This document shows, in pieces, positions 25,763 to 33,686 of a stretch of 64,000 nt of DNA (position 1 is the first letter of the stretch; each line of letters opens with the position of its first letter). The position numbers were made by a program, and so were the translations under genes. The notes under the pieces are model-generated. The model did not search any database, was not told the origin of the DNA, and worked only from the letters and a program-made list of their open reading frames with translations. Origin of the DNA: DASVRZ01 sp038228695 (GTDB taxonomy: Bacteria; Verrucomicrobiota; Verrucomicrobiia; Chthoniobacterales; DASVRZ01). The stretch is taken from assembly GCA_038228695.1 (NCBI GenBank), contig JBBRPA010000014.1:1-64000 (forward strand), given 5' to 3'.

Positions 25763-26407
25763 TCAATTTTTGAGCTTTTTTTCCAATTCCAAATCTGGCG
25801 GCGCGCCGAGTTGGAGCGCGGAACGATAGTGACGCTCCGCGAGCGCTTGGTTTGGGGGATCGCGCTGGAGGTAAATCAGCGCAAGATTGAACTGGGCATC
25901 GGCGTATTTCGGGTCGAGCGCGATGGCCTGGCGCAACTCGGATTCGGCCCCATCGAGCCAGCGCTTGCGGCCGATTGCGACGCCGAGGTAGTTGTGTACT
26001 TTGGCGTTCTCGGGCGCGAGCAGAACCGCCCGCGAGAGGGCGGCGAGTGCCTCATCCGGTTTGTCCTGATAGACCCGGACCATACCGAGGAGCGTCCAAC
26101 CTTGGGCTGAGCCCGGGTCGAGGCGAGTTGCCTCCTCCAGCAATTCGGCGCTGTCCTTCAGACGTCCAGATTGAAAGGCGATGGTGCCGAGGTTGATCAG
26201 CGGCATGGGGTGACCCGGGGAAACGGCGCGCATTTTTTCAAATTGCAAGCGGGCGTTGGCGAAGTTGCCTTTTTCAAAGGCTTCCATCGCCGCCGCAGCG
26301 ATCACTTTTGCCTCTTCAGTAAGCGGCGCGTAGGCGGGCTGGGTTTGGGCAACCGCGCTCGCTAGGATTCCCAAACCAACGCCAGCGATGGCGAAGATGC
26401 GCCTCAT
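25763..26407 (-). CDS. exported TPR-repeat protein
   Basis: 214 residues with a signal peptide (IFAIAGVGLGILASAVAQTQPA, cut about residue 22). About four to five tetratricopeptide repeats follow from residue 30: AFEKGNFANARLQFEKMRAVSPGHPMP, LGTIAFQSGRLKDSAELLEEATRLDPGS, and two further units up to the end. TPRs hold partner proteins together; the partner is unknown. The start overlaps the proC stop by 4 bases, so the genes are cotranscribed. Confidence 0.8.
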   Translation of the reverse strand: MRRIFAIAGVGLGILASAVAQTQPAYAPLTEEAKVIAAAAMEAFEKGNFANARLQFEKMRAVSPGHPMPLINLGTIAFQSGRLKDSAELLEEATRLDPGSAQGWTLLGMVRVYQDKPDEALAALSRAVLLAPENAKVHNYLGVAIGRKRWLDGAESELRQAIALDPKYADAQFNLALIYLQRDPPNQALAERHYRSALQLGAPPDLELEKKLKN

Positions 26408-27213
26408 GCGGCGGAGTCGCGCATCGAGGCTGATTTCTCGGTGGCTGCGCGGACGGCAGAGATCAGAGCGGAACGCAGTCCGCCTTTTTCGAGGGCCTCG
26501 ACCGCTGCGATGGTGGTGCCTCCGGGGCTGGTGACCATGTCGCGAAGGGCCGCGGGGTGCATTTGCGTTTGCACGACCATCTCGCCCGCGCCGATGACGG
26601 TTTGCGCTGCCAGTTGCAATGCCAGTTCGCGTGGAAGTCCCATCAAAACTCCGCCGTCTGCCATGGCCTCAATCGCGGTGTAAATATAGGCGGGTCCGCT
26701 CCCGCTCACGCCGGTGACCGCGTCGAGCGCCTCCTCTGCGACCGGAAATACCCGGCCCACCGCGCCAAAAATTTCCTCGACGAGTTCGGCGTCGCTCTCG
26801 GTTGTGCCCGGTCCCGAGGCGTAGGCAGTGGCTCCGCGGTGAACGAGAGCGGGCGTGTTTGGCATCACGCGAACGATCCGGGCCACGTTTCCGGAATAGG
26901 CGATCAATTTCGAAATCGGCAGGCCAGCAGCGATGGAAATGATGAGTTTTTCCTGCAGTGCGGGTTTCATTTCCCGGAGGACGGTGGCGACGTCGGTCGG
27001 TTTCACGCAGATCAGGATCACATCGACGGCCTCGGCCACGGCGAGGTTTGTGGCCAGCGCTCGCGCCCCGCAGGCAGCCGATAATTCCGCGACGGCGGCC
27101 GCGTCTTTGTCGCTCAGGTAGAGTTGATCGCCGGTGAAACGATCGGATTTTGCGACACCTTGCAAAATCGCTCCTGCCATTTTTCCGCATCCGATAAAGC
27201 CGAGTTTCTTCAT
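26404..27213 (-). CDS. proC: pyrroline-5-carboxylate reductase
   Basis: 269 residues. Last step of proline synthesis, NAD(P)H-dependent. Rossmann start LGFIGCGKMAGAILQGV, then ILICVKPTDV, IISIAAGLPISKL, VRVMPNTPALVHRGATAY, and the C-terminal signature VSGSGPAYIYTAIEAMADGGVLMGLPRELALQLAAQTVIGAGEMV. Length normal. Divergent from the tig operon across 151 bases. Confidence 0.95.
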   Translation of the reverse strand: MKKLGFIGCGKMAGAILQGVAKSDRFTGDQLYLSDKDAAAVAELSAACGARALATNLAVAEAVDVILICVKPTDVATVLREMKPALQEKLIISIAAGLPISKLIAYSGNVARIVRVMPNTPALVHRGATAYASGPGTTESDAELVEEIFGAVGRVFPVAEEALDAVTGVSGSGPAYIYTAIEAMADGGVLMGLPRELALQLAAQTVIGAGEMVVQTQMHPAALRDMVTSPGGTTIAAVEALEKGGLRSALISAVRAATEKSASMRDSAA

Positions 27214-27309
27214 AACCCAAGTTTACTCCTGCACCCTTTGGAAAAAAAGCCTTTACTGAGCGGCACTGCGTGAATTTTTCAAACTTTTGCGGTTTCCGCT
27301 TTCTTTCCA

Positions 27310-27338
27310 TTGCCAAGCGCAGACCGTCAGCCTAAATT
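27310..27338 (+). promoter_or_regulatory. candidate sigma-70 promoter of the tig-clpP-clpX operon
   Basis: TTGCCA at 27310-27315, a 17-base spacer, and TAAATT at 27333-27338 resemble -35 and -10 hexamers and sit 27 bases before the tig start codon. A match by eye only; no mapping data. Confidence 0.35.
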
Positions 27339-27364
27339 CCGCGACTTTTCCCTATTAAAATACC

Positions 27365-28693
27365 ATGCACGTTGAAGTTGAATCCCTGCCTAATTGTCTC
27401 GCCTCGTTGAAGGTTGAAATCCCCTCCGAGAAAGTCGTCTCGACCCAATCCCGGATCGCCGCCAGCTATAAAAACCAAGCTCGCATCCCAGGCTACCGTC
27501 CGGGCAAGGCGCCCCAATCGGTGATCGACCGGAAATTCCAGAAGGAGATCAAAGACGAACTCACCAAACAACTCGTCGACGAAGGGTTCCGGGAGGCGAT
27601 TGAAAAGGAAAAACTGCGGGTTCTCTCCGTGTCCGACGTGCAAGACGTCGAGTTCCATGACGATAAAAGTCTCTCATTTACCGCCACCGTTATCACCCAG
27701 CCGACATTTGATTTGCCGGACTACAAGGGCGTACCGGTCCAAGTGCCGCCAGCCGGGGTCCAACCGGGCGATATCGACCGCGCCCTGCTCAATTTACGCG
27801 AACAGCACGCCGATTTCGTCGATGTGGACGGTCGCGGATTGCAGATGGATGATTTCGCGGTGATTGATTACACTGGGACAGTGGACGGGAAGTCCGTCGC
27901 CGAGATCGCGCCGAAAGCAGGACGCGCCCTTTCGGGCAACACAGGTTTTTGGATCAAAATGGGGCCTGAATCGTTCTTCCGAGGCTTCTGCGATCATCTG
28001 GTCGGCGCCGCGCTTGAGGAAAGCCGGAACTTCGCGATCGATATCCCGGCCGATTTTCCTGCCAAGGAGGTTGCCGGTCTAAAAATCGATTTCGACGTGA
28101 CCGTCAAAGGGATCAAAGCCCAGGTTTTGCCCGAATTGGACGACGCGCTCGCAGCGAAAATCATTCCCGATCACAACTACGAGCAGCTTCTCGAGCTCTT
28201 GAACGAGGAAATTGCCAGCCAGCGGGCCAACGAAGTCGATCGGTTGAAACGAGATCAGGTCGTGGAAAACCTCCTCGCAAAATTTGAGTGCGAACTTCCG
28301 GTGGACATGGTTCAGAACGAGACCCGGCGCATCATGGCCGAGATCGTCCAACAGAACCAGCAACGCGGCATTTCCGACGATCAACTCAAGGAAAGCGAAA
28401 GGGATATCGTTGTTCAGGCCGGCACGGCCGCCCGCAGCCGGTTGAAGGGAGCTTTCCTGCTCACTCGAATCGCTGAAAAGGAAGAAATCCGCATCAATCG
28501 CAACGAAGTCGATAATCGGGTCGGACAAATGGCCGAGAAATACCGCGTGACCCCGAAGAAAATGCAGAACGAACTCCGCAAACGTGGAGGTTTCGGTGGT
28601 CTCCAAGAGGACATTCTGATGGGCAAGGTCATTGATTTCCTGGTGGCCAACGCTACCGTGCAGGAAGTGGAGGCTGCCCCAGTTTCCGCCTAA
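27365..28693 (+). CDS. tig: trigger factor
   Basis: 442 residues. Ribosome-bound chaperone and prolyl isomerase. The N-terminal ribosome-binding domain has the family motif GYRPGKAP (about residues 43-50, the F/YRxGxxP signature). The PPIase domain follows about 150-240 (FAVIDYTGTVDG, GFCDHLVGAALEESRNFAIDIPADF), then the helical C-terminal chaperone domain. It opens the classical tig-clpP-clpX cluster. Confidence 0.95.
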   Translation: MHVEVESLPNCLASLKVEIPSEKVVSTQSRIAASYKNQARIPGYRPGKAPQSVIDRKFQKEIKDELTKQLVDEGFREAIEKEKLRVLSVSDVQDVEFHDDKSLSFTATVITQPTFDLPDYKGVPVQVPPAGVQPGDIDRALLNLREQHADFVDVDGRGLQMDDFAVIDYTGTVDGKSVAEIAPKAGRALSGNTGFWIKMGPESFFRGFCDHLVGAALEESRNFAIDIPADFPAKEVAGLKIDFDVTVKGIKAQVLPELDDALAAKIIPDHNYEQLLELLNEEIASQRANEVDRLKRDQVVENLLAKFECELPVDMVQNETRRIMAEIVQQNQQRGISDDQLKESERDIVVQAGTAARSRLKGAFLLTRIAEKEEIRINRNEVDNRVGQMAEKYRVTPKKMQNELRKRGGFGGLQEDILMGKVIDFLVANATVQEVEAAPVSA

Positions 28694-28700
28694 ACTCTTT

Positions 28701-29411
28701 ATGAATTCCATTCCAACATACGGCAGTAGTTTCAACCAATCTCCCCGCAACAGCATGCTCGTCCCCATGGTCGTCGAGCAAACCGGTCGCGGCGAGCGTA
28801 GCTACGACATCTATTCGCGATTGCTGAAGGACCGCATTATTTTCCTCGGCACTGCGGTGGACGATCACGTGGCGAACCTGATCATTGCGCAGTTGCTCTT
28901 TCTTCAAATGGAAGATCCCAAGAAGGACATCCATCTCTATATCAATTCCCCGGGCGGATCGGTCACCGCTGGTCTGGCGATCTACGACACGATGCAGTTT
29001 TTGACCTGCGACGTTTCCACCTACTGCCTTGGCATGGCCGCAAGCATGGGTGCCGTACTCCTAGCCGCCGGAGCCAAAGGCAAACGTTACGCGCTGCCCA
29101 ACTCCGACATCATGATTCACCAAGTCTCGGGCGGTGCCCAAGGCACGGCGAGCGATGTTGAGCGGACGGTGGAGTTCATGTATAAACTCAAGAAGCGCTT
29201 GATCAAAATTCTCGCTCATCACACGGGTAAAACGCCAGAGCAAGTCAATCTTGACTCCGATCGCGATAATTACATGACCGCCGACGAGGCAGCCGCATAT
29301 GGCTTAGTCGATGAAGTAGTCAAATCGCAGAAGGAATTGCCCGCCTCGGCAAAAGTTGAGCTGAAAGACAAGTCATCAGACACTCCCGTTCCGCTACCGG
29401 AAAGTGCTTAA
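28701..29411 (+). CDS. clpP: ATP-dependent Clp protease proteolytic subunit
   Basis: 236 residues from ATG 28701. Serine protease that forms the 14-mer chamber used with ClpX. Seen are INSPGGSVTAGLAIYDTM, the catalytic Ser in CLGMAASMGAVLLAAG, the catalytic His in DIMIHQ, and the Asp in LDSDRDNYM. The usual GQAAS reads GMAAS, a small variation. The N terminus is longer than E. coli, with a likely propeptide before LVPMVVEQTGRGERSYDIYSRLL. It follows tig by 7 bases. Confidence 0.95.
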   Translation: MNSIPTYGSSFNQSPRNSMLVPMVVEQTGRGERSYDIYSRLLKDRIIFLGTAVDDHVANLIIAQLLFLQMEDPKKDIHLYINSPGGSVTAGLAIYDTMQFLTCDVSTYCLGMAASMGAVLLAAGAKGKRYALPNSDIMIHQVSGGAQGTASDVERTVEFMYKLKKRLIKILAHHTGKTPEQVNLDSDRDNYMTADEAAAYGLVDEVVKSQKELPASAKVELKDKSSDTPVPLPESA

Positions 29412-29445
29412 ACTCAAGCGAACCCCCTTAAGTTGACTCGTCATT

Positions 29446-30717
29446 ATGGCTAGAGCTTCCAATCTCACGATGTGTTCTTTCTGCGGGAAGAGTCATTCAG
29501 AGGTCAAAAAGCTCATCGCAGGCCCCGGTGTTTATATCTGTGATAACTGTATAAATGTTTGTAAAAGCATTCTCGACAAAGAGTTAAGCGACGACTCCAA
29601 GAAAAAAATCTCCCACGAAATGCGGGTGCCGAAGCCGGCCGAAATTAAACGCCAGCTTGACCAGTATGTGATCGGACAAGAGCTTGCGAAGCGGACACTT
29701 TCTGTTGCGGTTCACAATCATTACAAGCGGATTTTAGATGTTCCAGCGGTCTCGGAGAAGGGATTCGCAGATTTTTCAGATGTGGAGTTGGAGAAGAGCA
29801 ACATCCTCCTGCTTGGCCCGACCGGTTGTGGCAAGACGCTCCTCGCGAAAACGCTCGCCCGGATTCTCGATGTTCCTTTCTGCATCGCCGATGCTACCAC
29901 GCTGACCGAGGCCGGTTACGTCGGCGAGGACGTGGAAAACATCGTTCTCCGTTTGCTCCAAGCCTCGGATTACGACGTCAAGCGAGCCGAAATCGGGATT
30001 GTTTACATCGACGAGATCGACAAAATCGGCCGAAGCACGGGCAATGTCAGCATCACCCGAGACGTCTCCGGCGAGGGAGTCCAGCAAGCGCTGCTCAAGA
30101 TTCTCGAAGGCAGCACTTGCAATGTCCCTCCGCAAGGTGGCCGTAAGCATCCGCAACAGGAGTATATCCAGGTCAACACCGACAAAATCCTCTTTATTTG
30201 CGGCGGCGCCTTTGTTGGCCTCGAAAAAATCGTCAACCGCCGCATTGGCAGCAACGTGATGGGTTTCCATAAGACCTCCTCCATTGCTGGCGGACTGACC
30301 GTCCCAGAAGCGTTTCGCCGAACGGAGCCGGAGGATTTGCTCGCTTTTGGCCTGATCCCAGAGTTTGTCGGACGTTTGCCGGTCTTGACCGCACTCAATC
30401 CTTTGGAGGAAGACGAACTGGTCCAGATTTTGACGGCCCCGAAAAACGCGATGGTGAAGCAATATTCGAAGCTCCTAGCCATGGAAGGTGTGAACCTGAA
30501 CTTTACCAAAGATGGTTTGAAGGCGCTCGCCGCTCAGGCAGTGATCAAGGGAACGGGAGCCCGCGCTTTGCGTTCCATGATCGAGAAAATCATGCTCGAC
30601 GTCATGTTTGAGGCCCCTGGACGCGAGGATTTGGCCGAAGTGACGATCAGCCGTGCCGTTGTCGAAGGGACAAAGCCACCTTTGATGCGTCGGAAGCAGG
30701 AAAAAGAAGCGGCGTAA
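29446..30717 (+). CDS. clpX: ATP-dependent Clp protease ATP-binding subunit ClpX
   Basis: 423 residues. AAA+ unfoldase feeding ClpP. The N-terminal zinc finger has Cys10, Cys13, Cys32 and Cys35. AAA+ features: Walker A LLGPTGCGKTLLAKTLA, YVGEDVENIVLRLLQ, Walker B IVYIDEIDKIGR, SVTRDVSGEGVQQALLKI-type sensor region, and the IGF-type loop region ahead of PEFVGRLPVL. The length and order are normal. Confidence 0.96.
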   Translation: MARASNLTMCSFCGKSHSEVKKLIAGPGVYICDNCINVCKSILDKELSDDSKKKISHEMRVPKPAEIKRQLDQYVIGQELAKRTLSVAVHNHYKRILDVPAVSEKGFADFSDVELEKSNILLLGPTGCGKTLLAKTLARILDVPFCIADATTLTEAGYVGEDVENIVLRLLQASDYDVKRAEIGIVYIDEIDKIGRSTGNVSITRDVSGEGVQQALLKILEGSTCNVPPQGGRKHPQQEYIQVNTDKILFICGGAFVGLEKIVNRRIGSNVMGFHKTSSIAGGLTVPEAFRRTEPEDLLAFGLIPEFVGRLPVLTALNPLEEDELVQILTAPKNAMVKQYSKLLAMEGVNLNFTKDGLKALAAQAVIKGTGARALRSMIEKIMLDVMFEAPGREDLAEVTISRAVVEGTKPPLMRRKQEKEAA

Positions 30718-30739
30718 GGAGCGTTGGGCACATCGGGAA

Positions 30740-30879
30740 AACACGCGTCTCGCGTGTTCTCTTTGGCGTCTCGCCAAAGAGAGGTCTTCCAGCCGCGAAG
30801 CGCACGTATTTAGAATGTAGCTATCGCCAGTAGAGGAGATGTTTTGGGCGAGACGCCAAAAACGACACGCGAGACGCGT
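30740..30879. repeat. cluster of four TCT/AGA-loop hairpins between clpX and queD
   Basis: Four short palindromes share a three-base TCT or AGA loop: 30740-30758 (AACACGCG/CGCGTGTT), 30759-30781 (CTCTTTGGCG/CGCCAAAGAG), 30841-30863 (GGCG/CGCC core with T/A flanks and one mismatch), and 30867-30879 (ACGCG/CGCGT). The right pair is the inverse complement of the left pair, so the whole unit is itself an inverted repeat of about 140 bases. It lies between convergent clpX and queD and may act as a terminator for both. Confidence 0.65.
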
Positions 30880-30886
30880 ATCCTCC

Positions 30887-31252
30887 CTAAAATTCGCCGC
30901 GAAAACTGCATCGGGCGGTCGGTGTCTCGAAGATAACTATTTCGCTCAAGCCGGGCAAATCCACTTCAATTTTTCGCCAGAACCAAGCGGCCATCACCTC
31001 GATGGTGGGATTTTCCAAGCCTTCGATTTCGTTCAGATACGAATGATCCAGTCGATCAATCAGCGGTTTCATCGCCCCGGTGATTTTCGCGTGATCATAG
31101 ATCCAGCCGATCTTGGGATCGACTTCCCCGGTCACGGAGACGGAGACTTTGAAACTGTGCCCGTGCATCAGCTTGCACTTGTGGCCATCCGGCGCGCTGG
31201 GAAGAGTTTGGGCGGCCTCAAAAGTGAAGTCTTTGGTCATGGTGGCTTTCAT
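30887..31252 (-). CDS. queD: 6-carboxy-5,6,7,8-tetrahydropterin synthase
   Basis: 121 residues. Second step from GTP to the queuosine precursor: makes 6-carboxytetrahydropterin from dihydroneopterin triphosphate. It aligns by eye with E. coli QueD: KDFTFEAAxxLPxxPxGHKC, Cys26, zinc ligands His30 and His32 in LMHGHSFKV, then GEVDPKIGWIYDHAKI, RLDHSYLNEI and GLENPTIEVMAAWFW. The first zinc ligand, His in EAAH of the family, is Gln15 here. The read is CAA, so it is not a translation error. Queue C is not nearby; queE follows. Confidence 0.9.
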   Translation of the reverse strand: MKATMTKDFTFEAAQTLPSAPDGHKCKLMHGHSFKVSVSVTGEVDPKIGWIYDHAKITGAMKPLIDRLDHSYLNEIEGLENPTIEVMAAWFWRKIEVDLPGLSEIVIFETPTARCSFRGEF

Positions 31253-31261
31253 AAAATATTG

Positions 31262-31331
31262 TCCGCAGATTAAGCAGATTTCCGCAGATTAGAAGACGCC
31301 AATTTCAAAAAAATCTGCGTTAATCTGCGGA
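31262..31331. repeat. MITE-like inverted repeat between queD and queE
   Basis: TCCGCAGATTAAGCAGATTT at 31262-31281 is mirrored at 31311-31331 with one base of indel. The word TAGAAGACG recurs at 31290-31298, 28 bases from the outer edge, as in the copy at 10153-10271. Total length is 70 bases and it has no coding capacity. It sits in a 90-base gap inside the queD-queE unit. Confidence 0.7.
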
Positions 31332-31342
31332 TTCTTCTTCTC

Positions 31343-31999
31343 TCAAACTCCCTGTTTCTTCGGGTCCCAGATGAATTTGTGCATTTGCAGTTGGAATCGC
31401 ACACTTAATTTATCCTCCACCAACCAGTCAACAATCAGGCGCGGTTCGATCGCGGTGAAATTCGGCGAGAAGAGCACCGCGCAGATTTTGGTCAGACCAA
31501 ACTTCTCCAACTGCGCGCAGGCCCATTCGTAATCCTCGCGCGACCCGATGACGAATTTCACCTCGTCTCGCGAGTTGAGATGGGAAATGTTCGACCACAG
31601 ATTACGGGCCGATTCGCCACTGTCGGGCGTTTTCAAATCCATGATCCGATGCACTCGTGGGTCGATTTTTGAAATGTCATGCGCGCCGCTCGTCTCGATC
31701 AGGACGGTCTTCCCGGCATCGCAAAGTGCCACCATCAACGGCAGCACATTTTTCTGCAAAAGCGGTTCGCCCCCGGTAATTTCGACGAGCGGACAATCCA
31801 TCGCCAACACCTCGGCGATGATTTCTGAGAGCGGACGTTTGTCGCCTTTGTAAAATGCATACGCCGTATCGCAGTAAGTGCAGCGCAAATCGCAGAACGT
31901 CAGCCGCACGAAAACGCAGCGCAATCCTGCCCAGGTGCTTTCGCCCTGGATAGATTGGTAGATTTCGTTAATCGTGAGGGTCGGTTGTTTCGAGTCCAT
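31343..31999 (-). CDS. queE: 7-carboxy-7-deazaguanine synthase
   Basis: 218 residues. Radical SAM enzyme that contracts the pterin ring to carboxydeazaguanine, the third queuosine step. The cluster motif is Cys-x3-Cys-x2-Cys in RLTFCDLRCTYCDTAY, preceded by INEIYQSIQGESTWAGLRCVFV and followed by VEITGGEPLLQKNVLPLMVAL. Length fits the family. It is separated from queD by the palindromic repeat and is probably in the same operon. Confidence 0.94.
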   Translation of the reverse strand: MDSKQPTLTINEIYQSIQGESTWAGLRCVFVRLTFCDLRCTYCDTAYAFYKGDKRPLSEIIAEVLAMDCPLVEITGGEPLLQKNVLPLMVALCDAGKTVLIETSGAHDISKIDPRVHRIMDLKTPDSGESARNLWSNISHLNSRDEVKFVIGSREDYEWACAQLEKFGLTKICAVLFSPNFTAIEPRLIVDWLVEDKLSVRFQLQMHKFIWDPKKQGV

Positions 32000-32115
32000 G
32001 CATTAGCCCGTCAAACTTTCCGGAGAATTCGCCTCCGAGAACAGCGGGAAGTCGGATAACCCAGCGAACTGGCGATGTCAAACCCCGCCGGCTTTCCAAA
32101 ACAAAGGCCTGTTCC

Positions 32116-32880
32116 CTATTTCGTGGTCAGGCCCCAGCGCCGATTAAGGAAACGCTCCCACGGACTAAAGATAATCTTGTCGGCAGCAAACCCGATGAAA
32201 ATGATGACTAACATCAGGCCAACGACTTGGTCCATGGCGTGCAGTTCGCGACCGTAGTGGAGGAGATGGCCGAGCCCGAAGCCGCTCAGAATGGTGACGT
32301 AAATTTCTGCCGCCATGAGCGAGCGCCAAGCGAAAGCCCAGCCCTGTTTGGCTCCGCTGATGAGGTGTGGTAATGCGGCTGGAATCAGGACTTGAAAGAG
32401 CAGGTGCGGACCTTTCGATCCCATGGTCGCGGCCGCTTCTCGATAGAGTGGGGGAATCTGCCGGATGCCGTGTTCTGTCGCGAGAATCACCGCCCAGACC
32501 GTGCCCATGACGACAATGAAAAGCATGGCGGATTCGGTTTGCCCGAACCAGAGCAGCGCGAGAGGCACCCAGCAGACGCTGGGCAAAGTTTGCAAGCCGA
32601 GCGCGACCACGCCGAGGGTGTCTCGAGCGAGCCGCGAATGGGCGATCAGCATGCCAAGCGGCAGCCCCACCGCCAGCCCGAGAAGGTAGCCCATGACGAG
32701 CCGCCGCAGGGTGACAAGCGACGCCTCCCAAAGCGTGCCATCGCGCACAGCGCTGATCAAATATTCGCCCACTGCTGTCGGAGCGGGCAGAAGCAACTCG
32801 CTGTCCGCGTGGCGCGAGGCGTATTCCCAGCCTCCGAAAGCGACTGCAAAAATAACTAGGACAAGGGCGAAATGTTTCAT
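32116..32880 (-). CDS. ABC transporter permease (SsuC/TauC/NrtB type)
   Basis: 254 residues with about six membrane segments, the first also serving as signal-anchor (LVLVIFAVAFGGWEYA). The conserved ATPase-coupling EAA loop is LYREAAATMGSKGPHLLFQVLIPAALPHLISGAKQGWAFAWRSLMAAE. It belongs to the family that transports sulfonates, taurine or nitrate/cyanate. It is the last gene of a four-gene operon (Rrf2, binding protein, ATPase, permease), and its start overlaps the ATPase stop by one base. Confidence 0.9.
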   Translation of the reverse strand: MKHFALVLVIFAVAFGGWEYASRHADSELLLPAPTAVGEYLISAVRDGTLWEASLVTLRRLVMGYLLGLAVGLPLGMLIAHSRLARDTLGVVALGLQTLPSVCWVPLALLWFGQTESAMLFIVVMGTVWAVILATEHGIRQIPPLYREAAATMGSKGPHLLFQVLIPAALPHLISGAKQGWAFAWRSLMAAEIYVTILSGFGLGHLLHYGRELHAMDQVVGLMLVIIFIGFAADKIIFSPWERFLNRRWGLTTK

Positions 32881-33674
32881 CAGGACTCGGCGAGGATGGT
32901 TTTTAAAGCAGCGGTGATTTCGCCAGCGGTTTGGGCGACCGCGACGTCATTGATATCCCGGGGGCGCATGAGGGGAATGGAAAACTCGCGCCGGATGCGG
33001 CCTGGCCGTGGTGAGAACAGGATCACGCGATTTGCGAGGCAGACGGCTTCGCGGACATTGTGAGTGACGAAAAGAATTGTCTTTTTGCGCGCCTGATAGA
33101 TTCGTTGCAAATCGCCGTAAAGTTGCTCACGCGTCATAGCATCGAGCGCGGCAAAAGGTTCGTCCATCAGGAGGACGCGCGGGTTGGGGGCGAGGGCGCG
33201 AGCGAGGGCGACGCGTTGTTTCATGCCGCCGCTGAGTTCATGGATATTAGCGTGCTCAAAGCCTCCGAGTCCGACTAGTTGGAGATAGTAAAGCGCCACC
33301 TCGCGACGCTCTTTGTTAGTCAGGTCGGGTTTTAATTTGAGGGAAAACATTACGTTACCGAGAACGTCCAGCCATGGGAAAAGCGCGTGTTCCTGAAACA
33401 TCATCGTGCGATCCCTGCCAGGCTGGGAAACCGTTTCGCCATCTACGAGGGCTGTCCCAGAGAAATCCAGATCCAGGCCGGCGATAATGCGCAGCAGGGT
33501 GCTTTTACCGCAGCCGCTCGGTCCGACCATGCAGACGAATTCACCGTCGGCCAGCGACAGGTCGATGTCGCTCAATGCGTTCACCGAACCTCGGGAGGTG
33601 GTGAACGTTTTGTTGACTTGGAGAAGGGAGATTTTCGGAGGTGCGGCACTTGCCGTGGGCTGAGTGGTATCCAT
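32880..33674 (-). CDS. ABC transporter ATPase (SsuB/TauB/NrtD type)
   Basis: 264 residues. Walker A GPSGCGKSTLLRIIAG, Q-loop FQEHALFPWLDVLGNV, signature LSGGMKQRVALARAL, Walker B RVLLMDEPFAALD, and H-loop LFVTHNVREAV are complete. It drives the permease encoded downstream. The type, with LDVLGNVMFSLKLKP, is that of nitrate/sulfonate/taurine importers. In the middle of the operon, 12 bases after the binding-protein gene. Confidence 0.93.
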   Translation of the reverse strand: MDTTQPTASAAPPKISLLQVNKTFTTSRGSVNALSDIDLSLADGEFVCMVGPSGCGKSTLLRIIAGLDLDFSGTALVDGETVSQPGRDRTMMFQEHALFPWLDVLGNVMFSLKLKPDLTNKERREVALYYLQLVGLGGFEHANIHELSGGMKQRVALARALAPNPRVLLMDEPFAALDAMTREQLYGDLQRIYQARKKTILFVTHNVREAVCLANRVILFSPRPGRIRREFSIPLMRPRDINDVAVAQTAGEITAALKTILAES

Positions 33675-33686
33675 CGCGAAACGCGT

